Below are positions 28,247-37,663 of a DNA stretch of 64,000 nt, piece after piece. The DNA is from Actinomycetota bacterium (lineage in GTDB: Bacteria > Actinomycetota > JAHEXW01 > JAGVPG01). The notes below the pieces were generated by a model that searched no databases, had not been told where the DNA came from, and worked only from the letters and a program-made list of their open reading frames with translations. Position 1 is the first letter of the stretch. The number at the start of each line of letters is the position of its first letter. The stretch spans positions 1 to 64,000 of the forward strand of contig JAGVPG010000030.1 of assembly GCA_020052375.1 (NCBI GenBank). The letters run 5' to 3'. The position numbers and the translations under genes are program-made.

Positions 28247-29032
28247 ATGGACATAATCGTTTGCATAAAACAGGTGCCGGGTAGCACCGATATAAAGATC
28301 GATCCGGCAACAAATACTCTCATAAGGGACAGCGCTGATGCCGTGATCAATCCCTTTGATGCGCATGCTGTTGAAGCGGGCGTAGCTCTTAAGGAGCAAT
28401 ACGGTGGTAGCGTCAAAGTGCTGTCCATGGGCCCGCCACAGGCATCGGAAGCAATCAAACAGGCGATCAGCGTCGGAGTCGATGAGGGTTTTCTAATATC
28501 CGATAAAGAGTTTGCCGGCGCCGATACGCTGGCGACAAGCTATACGCTCTCAGCTGCCGTACGGAAAATGGCATCGTATGACCTTATAATCTGCGGAAAA
28601 CAGACGTTGGATGGAGACACCGGGCAGGTAGGACCGGAGATGGCGAATCATCTGGGTATTCCATGTACGACATTCATAAGGAAGATCGTAGAAGTCAAAG
28701 ATGGTTTTATGAAAGCCGAACGCCTCATCGAAGAGGGATATGAAATCGTCGAGTTCCCGTTACCGGCGGTCATCAGTGTGGTCAAGGAGCTCAACGAACC
28801 GAGGATGCCGTCTATCAGGGGCCTTATGGCGGCCAAGAAAGCGGAAGTCCCGGTCTGGACGGCTCAGGATATTGAGGCCGATAAGGAGCGAATAGGCCTG
28901 AGTGGTTCCCCGACGTGGGTAGTCAAGACATTCACTCCCGTAAGGGAGAAGAACAACGTGATATTCGAAGGTGAACCGGAAAAACAGGTGAGCGATCTTG
29001 TAGCGAGACTTAGGGATGAAGGGATCGTTTAA
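28247..29032 (+). CDS. etfB: Electron transfer flavoprotein beta subunit
   Basis: MDIIVCIKQVPGSTDIKIDPATNTLIRD, CGKQTLDGDTGQVGPEMA. Confidence 0.95.
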   Translation: MDIIVCIKQVPGSTDIKIDPATNTLIRDSADAVINPFDAHAVEAGVALKEQYGGSVKVLSMGPPQASEAIKQAISVGVDEGFLISDKEFAGADTLATSYTLSAAVRKMASYDLIICGKQTLDGDTGQVGPEMANHLGIPCTTFIRKIVEVKDGFMKAERLIEEGYEIVEFPLPAVISVVKELNEPRMPSIRGLMAAKKAEVPVWTAQDIEADKERIGLSGSPTWVVKTFTPVREKNNVIFEGEPEKQVSDLVARLRDEGIV

Positions 29033-29034
29033 GT

Positions 29035-30231
29035 ATGGGTATCAAGATAACCAAGAAATGTATCGGTTGCGGAGTATGTGTCGATGTGTGTCCGTATTCG
29101 GCGATCATGATCATAGAAGGCATGGCCGTAGTCGAAGGCCATTGTACGCTTTGCGGAGCTTGCGCCGAGGCATGTCTGGAGCAAGCCATTATAATCGACC
29201 GGCCGGCTGTTAAACCGGTGGCGGAGCAAGACAAAGATCAGTGGCGGGGAGTATGGGTGTTTGTCGAAACACATGGTACGGACACTTCTCCCGTTTCATA
29301 TGAGCTGCTGGGAGAGGGTAGAAAGCTTGCCGACCGTCTCAAAACGGACTTATCGGCGATAGTACTGGGAGACGGTTCTTATAAAACGGATGATCTATTC
29401 GCGCGCGGCGCGGATAAAGTCTATAGCGCGGCTCATCCGTATCTGGCGGATCTCGATACGGAGATCTGCTCGCTCGCGCTCCTCGAATGCATCAACAGAT
29501 ATAAACCGGAGATCGTACTAGCCGGAGCCACATCTTTCGGACGGACGGTCATGCCTAAAGTGGCCGCCACGCTAGAGACCGGGTTGACAGCCGATTGTAC
29601 GGGTCTTGATATCGATAAAGAAAAAGGATTGCTACTACAGACCAGGCCCACTTTTGGAGGCAACCTGATGGCGACGATCGTCTGCCCGGATAGGCGTCCG
29701 CAGATGGCGACGGTAAGGCCGCATGTGTTCAAACAGCCGGAGATCAACGGATCCAGCCAGGGTGAGAAGATCGACGTCCAACTGGCGGGTAATCTTACGT
29801 CGAGGATCAGTCTTTTGGACAGAGTCGTCGAGCTGGTAGCCGGTGAAAAACTCGAGGATGCGGATATCATAGTCGCCGGCGGGCGGGGCTTGGGATCGAC
29901 CGAAGGCTTCGAACATGTAAAGGAACTTGCGCGGCTTCTTAAGGGAGCCGTCGGTGCCAGCAGGGCTGTTGTGGATGAGGGATGGGTACCGTATTCGCAT
30001 CAGGTAGGCCAGACTGGTAAGACCGTGTGCCCGAAACTATATATAGCATGTGGTATCTCAGGAGCCATCCAACATCTCGCCGGCATGCAGACATCCGATC
30101 GAATAGTAGCCATAAACCGTGATCCGGACGCTCCGATATTCGACGTAGCCGACTACGGTATCGTCGGAGACGTCAAAGAGGTATTGCCCTTGCTGATCTC
30201 AAGCCTTAAGAAGGAATTCGGTCAAGCTTGA
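29035..30231 (+). CDS. etfA: Electron transfer flavoprotein alpha subunit with N-terminal 2[4Fe-4S] ferredoxin domain
   Basis: [12 protein letters not shown] and [11 protein letters not shown] clusters, then ETF alpha FAD domain ([40 protein letters not shown]). Confidence 0.96.
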   Translation: MGIKITKKCIGCGVCVDVCPYSAIMIIEGMAVVEGHCTLCGACAEACLEQAIIIDRPAVKPVAEQDKDQWRGVWVFVETHGTDTSPVSYELLGEGRKLADRLKTDLSAIVLGDGSYKTDDLFARGADKVYSAAHPYLADLDTEICSLALLECINRYKPEIVLAGATSFGRTVMPKVAATLETGLTADCTGLDIDKEKGLLLQTRPTFGGNLMATIVCPDRRPQMATVRPHVFKQPEINGSSQGEKIDVQLAGNLTSRISLLDRVVELVAGEKLEDADIIVAGGRGLGSTEGFEHVKELARLLKGAVGASRAVVDEGWVPYSHQVGQTGKTVCPKLYIACGISGAIQHLAGMQTSDRIVAINRDPDAPIFDVADYGIVGDVKEVLPLLISSLKKEFGQA

Positions 30232-31127
30232 TGAATAAGACGGCATTCGTCTTTCCCGGACAGGGTTCTCAATCTGTAGGGATGGGGAAAGACCTGTTCG
30301 AGAGGTATAGCGGTACTACTGATGTCTTAAGCGCGGCAGATGAATTCTTAGGCTTCAACATAAGGGATCTGTGTCTGAACGGTCCGGAAGAACGGTTGAA
30401 CCAGACACGGAATACACAGCTCGCCATGTTTGTCGTCAATCATATAGCCGGGTGCATGCTGAAAGAGAAGAGCGTTTCCCCCGGACTCGTCTTGGGGCAC
30501 AGTCTGGGTGAATATAATGCCATAGTAACTGCGGGCGTTCTTGGCTTTAGCGACGCATTACGTCTGGTACAGATAAGAGCCGACTTGATGCAAAAAGCCG
30601 CGTCGGTGTCACCGGGTAAGATGATAGCGGTACTCGGCCTGGATAGCGATATCGCCGAGAAAGTCGCGACGGGGAACGGGACTTACATAGCCAACTATAA
30701 TTGCCCCGGACAGGTAGTCTTGTCAGGTGAAGAAGCTAAGATAGGTCTGACGGCACGGGCTCTTGAAAAAGCCGGGGCAAAAAGGGTGGTCGAGCTTAAT
30801 GTAAGCGGCGCGTTCCATTCGCCGATAATGCAGCCGGCAGCGGAAGAATTTTCTAAACATCTGGATATGGTGGCGTTCGAAGATGCGGAGATACCGGTCA
30901 TATCGAACTTTACCGGGTATGTCTCTATGGACAAGGACGAGATAAAGAACGCTTTAAAGCAGCAGATGACCGGCTCGGTACGCTGGCAGACATCGGTCGG
31001 GACCGCTCTGTCTCAAGGAGTGAATGAATTTGTCGAAGCCGGCTCGGGTAAAGTCTTAAGCGGGCTGATAAAGAGGATCACAGCAGACAACGAAAAAGTA
31101 ATGATCTTAAGCGTGAACGACTACTAA
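30228..31127 (+). CDS. fabD: Malonyl-CoA:ACP transacylase
   Basis: FVFPGQGSQSVGMGKDLF, GHSLGEYNAIVTAG. Confidence 0.96.
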   Translation: MMNKTAFVFPGQGSQSVGMGKDLFERYSGTTDVLSAADEFLGFNIRDLCLNGPEERLNQTRNTQLAMFVVNHIAGCMLKEKSVSPGLVLGHSLGEYNAIVTAGVLGFSDALRLVQIRADLMQKAASVSPGKMIAVLGLDSDIAEKVATGNGTYIANYNCPGQVVLSGEEAKIGLTARALEKAGAKRVVELNVSGAFHSPIMQPAAEEFSKHLDMVAFEDAEIPVISNFTGYVSMDKDEIKNALKQQMTGSVRWQTSVGTALSQGVNEFVEAGSGKVLSGLIKRITADNEKVMILSVNDY

Positions 31128-31139
31128 GGAGGTATATAC

Positions 31140-31883
31140 ATGCATCTTAAGGGTAAGATCGCGGTAGTCACAGGGGGAGCTCGAGGTATAGGGAATGCGA
31201 TCTGTCATACGCTGGCTGAACATGGAGCGGATATCATAATAAACGACGTCGCTGATGCCGACGATTCGAGTATCTTCATAAAAGAGATAGAGAACAAAGG
31301 CGTCAAAGCTCATTACATAAAAGCCGACATATCAAAGACCGCAGAAGCGAAGAGGATGATCGATGCGGTGGTCGAGAGCATGGGGCAAGTCGATATACTG
31401 GTCAACAATGCCGGCATCACACGTGACAATCTGATCATGCGGATGAGCGAGGAACAGTGGGACCAGGTCATCTCGGTCAATCTGAAAGGCACGTTCAACT
31501 GCATCCAGGCGGTCTCCAGGTATATGATCAGGCAGCGAGGAGGTTCGATAGTCAACATGTCCTCGGTGGTCGGTATAGCCGGCAACGCGGGACAGGCGAA
31601 CTATTCGGCTTCCAAAGCCGCGGTCATCGGGCTTACAAAAACGACGGCACGCGAACTAGCCGGCAAAGGGGTCCGGTGCAACGCGATCGCTCCGGGATTC
31701 ATAGATACGGATATGACGCGCCGGTTACCGGATGAATACAAAGAGAAGCTAAAGGACATGATCCCGCTGGGGACATTCGGGACCGTCGAAGACGTAGCGA
31801 ACCTGGTCGTGTTCCTGGCATCCGATGAGTCGAACTATATAACTGGAGAGGTCATCAAGATCGACGGTGGCCTGTTCGCGTAG
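31140..31883 (+). CDS. fabG: 3-oxoacyl-ACP reductase
   Basis: VVTGGARGIGNAI, NNAGITRDNLIMRM, YSASKAAVIGLTK. Confidence 0.96.
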   Translation: MHLKGKIAVVTGGARGIGNAICHTLAEHGADIIINDVADADDSSIFIKEIENKGVKAHYIKADISKTAEAKRMIDAVVESMGQVDILVNNAGITRDNLIMRMSEEQWDQVISVNLKGTFNCIQAVSRYMIRQRGGSIVNMSSVVGIAGNAGQANYSASKAAVIGLTKTTARELAGKGVRCNAIAPGFIDTDMTRRLPDEYKEKLKDMIPLGTFGTVEDVANLVVFLASDESNYITGEVIKIDGGLFA

Positions 31884-31900
31884 AATGAAAGTACAGATGG

Positions 31901-31974
31901 GCTAGTAGCCTGTAGCGAGTAGCTAGTAATAAGTCAATGACGAGGATCTTAGCAAGCTACAAGCTACTAGCTAC
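31901..31974. repeat. Heptamer tandem inverted repeat between fabG and acpP
   Basis: GCTAGTA-GCCTGTA-GCGAGTA-GCTAGTA (31901-31928) and AAGCTAC-AAGCTAC-TAGCTAC (31954-31974). Confidence 0.8.
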
Positions 31975-32032
31975 AAGCTCCCATATAGTATAAAATCTGG
32001 ATTTAGTATGTAAATAAGGAGGTGTTTTAAGC

Positions 32033-32275
32033 TTGACGCGTGATGAGATTTTCAATGATATAAAGGCGATCATAGTCGACAAGCTGGCTGTAAGCGAAGC
32101 GAGTGTCACATCTGATGCTACTTTCCAGGATGCCCTGGGAGCGGACTCTTTGGACATCGTCGAACTCGTAATGGCGTTGGAGGAGAAATTCAGTCTTGAG
32201 ATATCCGATGAAGACGCGCAGAAGATAGCCAGTGTCGAAGATGCTGTCACATATATCGAACAGCATTTGAACTAG
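32033..32275 (+). CDS. acpP: Acyl carrier protein
   Basis: [28 protein letters not shown]. Confidence 0.97.
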   Translation: MTRDEIFNDIKAIIVDKLAVSEASVTSDATFQDALGADSLDIVELVMALEEKFSLEISDEDAQKIASVEDAVTYIEQHLN

Positions 32276-32328
32276 AGATAAAAAAATCAGATCCTTTTAA
32301 AGACCTTACTAAAAGAGGGGGTGTTGAA

Positions 32329-33570
32329 TTGCCACATCGCGTGGTAGTCACCGGAGTCGGTATCGTGTCTCCGGTCGGCACCGGCAAAGAGGCGTTTTGG
32401 AAGGCTATCACCTCGGGTGAGTCGGGTATCCGGCGGATCGCAAAGTTCGACCCCGCAATGTATTCTTCGCAAGTGGCGGGGGAGGTAAGCGGTTTTGATC
32501 CGTCGGTTTTCTTTGACGCTAAAGAAGCGAGGCATCTGGATCCGTTCTGTCAGTACGCTATTGCGGCGGCCGAGATGGCGTTCGAGGACGCAAACCTAAA
32601 GGTAGGCGTCTATGATCCCGTTCAGGCGGGAGCCGTCGTCGGTTCCGGAACAGGCGGTCTGACGACGATGGAGAACGCCTTACGGACGCTTATGGCTGAA
32701 GGCCCCCGCAGGATCAGCCCTTTTACCGTGCCGATGATGATCGAGAATCTTGCCGCCGGCAACATTTCGATAAAATTCAATCTTAAGGGACCGAACATGT
32801 GCATCATCACGGCATGCGCCACAGGGACTCATTCGATCGGAGAAGCTTTCCGGATAATAAAACGGGGCGAGGCGAAGATGATGGTCGCGGGCGGAGCGGA
32901 AGCTCCGATAACCCCGCTTGGCCTGGGAAGTTTCTGTGCCGTCAAGGCATTGACAAGCAGAAACGATATGCCTGAAAAGGCGAGCCGCCCGTTTGAGAAA
33001 GACCGGGACGGTTTTGTGATCGCCGAAGGGTGCGGCATTCTGATCCTGGAAAACCTTGAAGACGCTTTAAAAAGAAACGCCTCGGTATACGCGGAGATCA
33101 GCGGGTACGGATTGACGGCCGATGCTTTTCACATAACAGCGCCGGACGAGACCGGCGACGGAGCGGCCAGGGCGATGCAAGGAGCGCTGGACGAAGCCGG
33201 CATCCAACCGGAAGAAGTGGACTACATAAACGCACACGGCACTTCGACTCTCTATAACGACAGGATAGAGACGCTGGCGATCAAGACGGTGTTCAAAGAC
33301 CATGCGTATAAGGTAAAAGTCAGTTCTACTAAATCGATGACCGGCCACCTTCTGGGAGCCGCCGGCGGATTGGAAGGTGTAGTGTCCACGCTTGTAGTCA
33401 AGGATGGCATCATACCTCCGACCATCAACTATGATAATAAGGACCCCGATTGCGATCTGGATTATGTGCCCAATAAGTCCGTAAAACAGGATGTCCGGGC
33501 GGTCATGTCCAACTCATTCGGCTTCGGCGGACAGAACGCGGTATTGGTGTTTAAGAAACCTGAGATGTAG
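32329..33570 (+). CDS. fabF: 3-oxoacyl-ACP synthase II
   Basis: RVVVTGVGIVSPVGTGKEAFW, ITACATGTHSIGEA, NAHGTSTLYND, MSNSFGFGGQNA. Confidence 0.97.
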   Translation: MPHRVVVTGVGIVSPVGTGKEAFWKAITSGESGIRRIAKFDPAMYSSQVAGEVSGFDPSVFFDAKEARHLDPFCQYAIAAAEMAFEDANLKVGVYDPVQAGAVVGSGTGGLTTMENALRTLMAEGPRRISPFTVPMMIENLAAGNISIKFNLKGPNMCIITACATGTHSIGEAFRIIKRGEAKMMVAGGAEAPITPLGLGSFCAVKALTSRNDMPEKASRPFEKDRDGFVIAEGCGILILENLEDALKRNASVYAEISGYGLTADAFHITAPDETGDGAARAMQGALDEAGIQPEEVDYINAHGTSTLYNDRIETLAIKTVFKDHAYKVKVSSTKSMTGHLLGAAGGLEGVVSTLVVKDGIIPPTINYDNKDPDCDLDYVPNKSVKQDVRAVMSNSFGFGGQNAVLVFKKPEM

Positions 33571-34248
33571 ATGGAGCAAGCTCAGAAAGACCTAAAAATA
33601 AAGTTTAAGAACCCCACCCTGTTAAAACAGGCGCTGACTCATAGATCGTATATCTATGAGAAGGGGCTTCCGGAGATCGAGTCCAATGAGAAGCTCGAGT
33701 TCTTGGGCGATACCATCCTCGGATACATCATAACTACGATAATCTTCGACAGGTTTCCCGATCTTGCCGAAGGCGATCTGTCTAAACTAAGAGCCCGCCT
33801 TGTGAACACATCACTGCTTGCCGAGATAGCAAAAGAGGTCAACCTCGGGGATTGGCTCATCCTAGGGTACGGGGAAGAGCAGAGCGGCGGACGCAAAAAG
33901 ACGTCTATCCTGGGAAACAGCTTCGAGGCGCTGATCGGCGCCATATATATGGACAGCGGGCTTCATGCTGCGAAGGAATACGTCGGTTCCACCTTCGATA
34001 AATGGATCGAGGTCGAAAGCGGCAAAGAAGCCTCGACAGATCATAAGACAAAGTTGCAGGAGTTGAGCGCAAAGAAATTCGGCCTGGCACCGGTCTATAG
34101 GATACTCAGTGCCGAGGGGCCGGATCACAAAAAGACCTTCCACGCCGAGGTCTCTGTCGGCAAGAACGTCTACGGCCAGGGGCACGGCAGTTCAAAAAAA
34201 GAATCAGAACAGGAAGCCGCCCGCAAAGCCCTCAAGATCCTCGAATAA
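33571..34248 (+). CDS. rnc: Ribonuclease III
   Basis: NEKLEFLGDTILGYI, GNSFEALIGAIYMDSG, dsRBD. Confidence 0.97.
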   Translation: MEQAQKDLKIKFKNPTLLKQALTHRSYIYEKGLPEIESNEKLEFLGDTILGYIITTIIFDRFPDLAEGDLSKLRARLVNTSLLAEIAKEVNLGDWLILGYGEEQSGGRKKTSILGNSFEALIGAIYMDSGLHAAKEYVGSTFDKWIEVESGKEASTDHKTKLQELSAKKFGLAPVYRILSAEGPDHKKTFHAEVSVGKNVYGQGHGSSKKESEQEAARKALKILE

Positions 34249-34260
34249 CACCTCCTACGT

Positions 34261-34295
34261 GTCGTTGCGAGGGAGCGAAGCGACCGAAGCAATCT
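34261..34295. repeat. Dispersed palindromic repeat, copy 1
   Basis: GTCGTTGCGAGGGAGCGAAGCGACCGAAGCAATCT; related to 52395-52437. Confidence 0.6.
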
Positions 34296-34340
34296 ACGCA
34301 AACGGTTAAAAGTGAGTGCTCGCTCGCCTTCAAACTAGAA

Positions 34341-34512
34341 AAAGCCCGCAGGTTATATCTACTCGAAAAGACGCGTCAAATTCCCAGCGAGAATTTGACG
34401 CTCGGGACTCAGGCCTCGCTCGTCGCTAGCTCGGTGTTAGACACACCTCGCAAGCGACACCATGCCCGCTCGGCCTTCGACGCTTTTCTAGTAGATATAA
34501 CCTGCGGGCTTT
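34341..34512. repeat. 172-bp palindromic/multi-hairpin element
   Basis: Perfect 23-bp arms AAAGCCCGCAGGTTATATCTACT (34341-34363) / AGTAGATATAACCTGCGGGCTTT (34490-34512); internal perfect 11-bp hairpin 34373-34383/34391-34401. Confidence 0.8.
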
Positions 34513-34772
34513 ATAATATTTATACCCACACACTCGCACGGAATATTAATATAGAGGCCACCCTTCAAGTCGGTTCCCAATGAAGTCTGACGTTAACAAA
34601 TATACTCCCGCTGACACAATTATGTCATTCCGAGCGAAGCGAGGAATCCAGCAAACACGCAGCAAAAAGTAGATTCAACAGCCTATGCTCCATCGTTTAA
34701 AAACATGGCAACATAGCTCAGTTCATGTTAATTTCACTATAAGGGTTACGGCTGCTAAAGGAGTATTAGTCG

Positions 34773-35516
34773 ATGAATCAAGATCCTAACATACTTGTAA
34801 GCAACAAGAAGGCATTCCATAAGAATCCTTTAGTCGTAGTAATCAGCTGCTTATTCATAATAATGTTTTGTACCATTACTTTAGTCTGCAGCTGTAGCGA
34901 GAAGCCTCGAAGAAAATCGGACATCACCCATCCCTTCGGCATGTATTATTCGATCAGTTATCTAGTCTGGGTAGAGCCGGATTCAAATGACGATCTCAAA
35001 GATTTCACGATATACACACCTTTTCCAGCTGCTAACGGTGGTGCTAGAAAGCGTCTATTAACAACTGTGCTGAACCCAGATCCTCTCAAGAAGTACCGTG
35101 TTGAAATGCATGGATATGCTAGTCGTAGGATTGTTGCAACAACACGAGGAGACATGCTTCAGCTAAAAGCGCCATCTTTTAAAGGAGTCATGATCGAATC
35201 GGTGTCTGAGTTTTATACACTATTACCCATTAATTGTGTATCCAAATACCCACTAATTCCGTCAGAAGAAGATGCGACATGGATATACTTGAACTACGAA
35301 GGAGAAGGGCCAGTACGAATATATCTACAGTATAGTTTAGGTTGGATTCTAAATTATACGACTTGGATACCCACCCACCAACCGACAACAGGCTATGTCA
35401 CTACCTATATTGTAGGAACCGCTCCTGCTGAAGTTCCAGTTGATGTACACATGATAGTTGTCCGAAAAAAAGGATGGGTCAAGCTACCATTACAGAAGTC
35501 TACAGTGCGTTACTAA
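34773..35516 (+). CDS. Hypothetical lipoprotein
   Basis: N-terminal TM and cysteine (VCSCSEK); sequence visibly more AT-rich than neighbouring genes. Confidence 0.65.
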   Translation: MNQDPNILVSNKKAFHKNPLVVVISCLFIIMFCTITLVCSCSEKPRRKSDITHPFGMYYSISYLVWVEPDSNDDLKDFTIYTPFPAANGGARKRLLTTVLNPDPLKKYRVEMHGYASRRIVATTRGDMLQLKAPSFKGVMIESVSEFYTLLPINCVSKYPLIPSEEDATWIYLNYEGEGPVRIYLQYSLGWILNYTTWIPTHQPTTGYVTTYIVGTAPAEVPVDVHMIVVRKKGWVKLPLQKSTVRY

Positions 35517-35604
35517 TGCATTAAGGGTGGCAGTTAGAACTACCTTTTTACTAACTTGATAATAATGCTTGATCCGCAACCCCTCTCTCGTTTTGAGCTT
35601 AATT

Positions 35605-35787
35605 AGGGTGGAGTTGTCCGGATCAGACTCCATCGGGAGCTGACCTTTGAGTTGTGCGAGCATTTACCAGTTCTGTGAGGAAGACCTGCTGGTAAAGCGA
35701 CGAACAGAGTCTTCCGAACGACCTGAGGAAATGTGAGTACAAATCAAGGACAGTTTCCAAGGAAGATGATCCGGACAACTCCATCCT
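35605..35787. ncRNA. Candidate structured non-coding RNA (or RNA-encoding mobile unit), family unknown; strand not certain
   Basis: 21-bp closing stem (35605-35625/35767-35787, 20 WC plus 1 G-U) enclosing several nested helices and a 7-bp pseudoknot-type pairing; no ORF. Confidence 0.55.
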
Positions 35788-35890
35788 ATCTGTTAAGCGA
35801 AAAACTCCTGCTAAACCCCTTCACACACTAAATTACTTATTATAGAATATATATCTACTATTCAGCTGGTTTACAGACAAGACCCAAAAA

Positions 35891-35966
35891 GGGGTCAGGT
35901 CTTGAATTATGGCATTTTATTAAGTTTTGACGTTTTAAAAATGCAATAATTCACAGACCTGACCCC
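35891..35966. repeat. REP/MITE-like palindrome
   Basis: GGGGTCAGGTCTTGAATTATGGCATTTTA ... TAAAAATGCAATAATTCACAGACCTGACCCC, imperfect inverted repeat. Confidence 0.75.
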
Positions 35967-35993
35967 AGGTCTTAACGAAAATAAGGAGTAGTC

Positions 35994-37655
35994 ATGGCAT
36001 TAAAAAGCGACTCGATGAAGAAAGGGATCTCCAAAGCTCCGCAAAGGGCACTGCTAAAAGCACTCGGACTCATGGATTATGAGATCGATAAACCCCTGGT
36101 CGGCATCGTAAACTCGTTCAACGAGGTCATACCGGGACATATTCATCTGGACAAACTGTCGCAGGCGGTCAAGACGGGTGTGAAGATAGCGGGCGGGACG
36201 CCGCTGGAATTCCCGACGATCGGCGTCTGCGATGGGATCGCCATGAATCACCCGGGCATGAGATATTCTCTGCCCAGCCGTGAGGTCATCGCTGATTCGA
36301 TCGAGATCATGGCTGAAGCTCACGCTTTTGATGCCTTGGTCATGGTGACGAACTGCGACAAGATCGTTCCGGGGATGCTGATGGCGGCGGTCAGGATAAA
36401 CATACCGACTGTGATCGTAGGTGGGGGACCGATGCTTGCAGGCCGTCTTAAAGGTGAAGACATCGATTTGATCACGGTGTTCGAGGCAGTCGGAAAAGTG
36501 CAGACCGGAGGTATGAGCGAATCAGAGGTCCAAGAGGTGATCCGGAGGGCGTGTCCGGGTTGCGGCTCTTGCGCCGGACTGTTCACGGCAAACAGCATGA
36601 ACTGTCTATGCGAGGCTTTGGGCATATCGTTGCCGGGCAATGGGACGATACCGGCGGTCTACGCTGACCGGACTCTGCTTGCAAAGAAAGCGGGCGTCGC
36701 CGTGATGGAGCTTCTTAAAAAAGATGTCAGGCCGAAGGGTATCATCACCAAAGAAGCGCTTGAAAATGCGTTCACAGTGGATATGGCGATCGGGGGATCC
36801 TCGAACACGGTCCTTCATCTATCGGCGGTCGCATATGAAGCGGATATAGACTTCGATCTAAATAAGATAAACGAGATTAGCAGACGGACGCCGAACCTAT
36901 GTCACATCAGTCCTTCAGGCCCGGCTCATATGCAAGACCTTCATGAAGCGGGCGGCATCCCGGCTGTTATTAACGAGCTGATGAAGAAGGACCTTATCAA
37001 CAAAAACGCCGTGACGGTAAGAGGACGCACGATCGGGGAGATCGCAAAGGATACACCGGTGATCAACAACGAAGTCATCCGTCCGGTCGACGATCCATAT
37101 TCCGAGACAGGCGGACTGACGATCCTCTGGGGCAATCTGGCTCCGGAAGGAGCTATCGTCAAACAGGCCGGAGTCAGCGAGGAAACGTTACACTACAAAG
37201 GCAAAGCCCGTGTTTTCGATTCGGAAGAAGCGGCAACGGACGCTATTCTGGGGAAGAAGATCGTCCCCGGTGATGTCGTTATTGTACGCTACGAAGGACC
37301 TAAAGGAGGCCCGGGGATGCGCGAGATGCTTACTCTGACAAGCGCGCTTGCCGGATTGGGGCTTGTAACGCAGGTCGCCTTGATAACCGACGGCCGTTTC
37401 TCCGGGGGCACTCGCGGTTGCGCCATCGGGCATGTATCGCCCGAGGCTGCGGAAGGCGGACCGCTCGCTTTCGTCAAAGAAGGTGACGAGATCGAGATCG
37501 ATATACCGGCGCAAAAACTCGTACTTAACGTCGACGACGCGGAGATGGAAACACGTAGACAGGGATGGACGCCGCCGGAACCGAAGATAAAGCACGGTTA
37601 CCTTGCCAGGTATGCCAGGGACGTCTCAAGCGCCAGCAAGGGTGCCGTCATCTAA
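35994..37655 (+). CDS. ilvD: Dihydroxy-acid dehydratase
   Basis: [43 protein letters not shown]. Confidence 0.97.
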   Translation: MALKSDSMKKGISKAPQRALLKALGLMDYEIDKPLVGIVNSFNEVIPGHIHLDKLSQAVKTGVKIAGGTPLEFPTIGVCDGIAMNHPGMRYSLPSREVIADSIEIMAEAHAFDALVMVTNCDKIVPGMLMAAVRINIPTVIVGGGPMLAGRLKGEDIDLITVFEAVGKVQTGGMSESEVQEVIRRACPGCGSCAGLFTANSMNCLCEALGISLPGNGTIPAVYADRTLLAKKAGVAVMELLKKDVRPKGIITKEALENAFTVDMAIGGSSNTVLHLSAVAYEADIDFDLNKINEISRRTPNLCHISPSGPAHMQDLHEAGGIPAVINELMKKDLINKNAVTVRGRTIGEIAKDTPVINNEVIRPVDDPYSETGGLTILWGNLAPEGAIVKQAGVSEETLHYKGKARVFDSEEAATDAILGKKIVPGDVVIVRYEGPKGGPGMREMLTLTSALAGLGLVTQVALITDGRFSGGTRGCAIGHVSPEAAEGGPLAFVKEGDEIEIDIPAQKLVLNVDDAEMETRRQGWTPPEPKIKHGYLARYARDVSSASKGAVI

Positions 37656-37663
37656 GATAAGGG

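Noticed and set aside
35605-35787. Calling this 6S RNA, tmRNA or RNase P RNA
   Set aside because: Size is similar to 6S RNA, but the multi-branch fold with pseudoknot and absence of a central open bubble do not fit. No tmRNA tag ORF or RNase P core motifs are visible.
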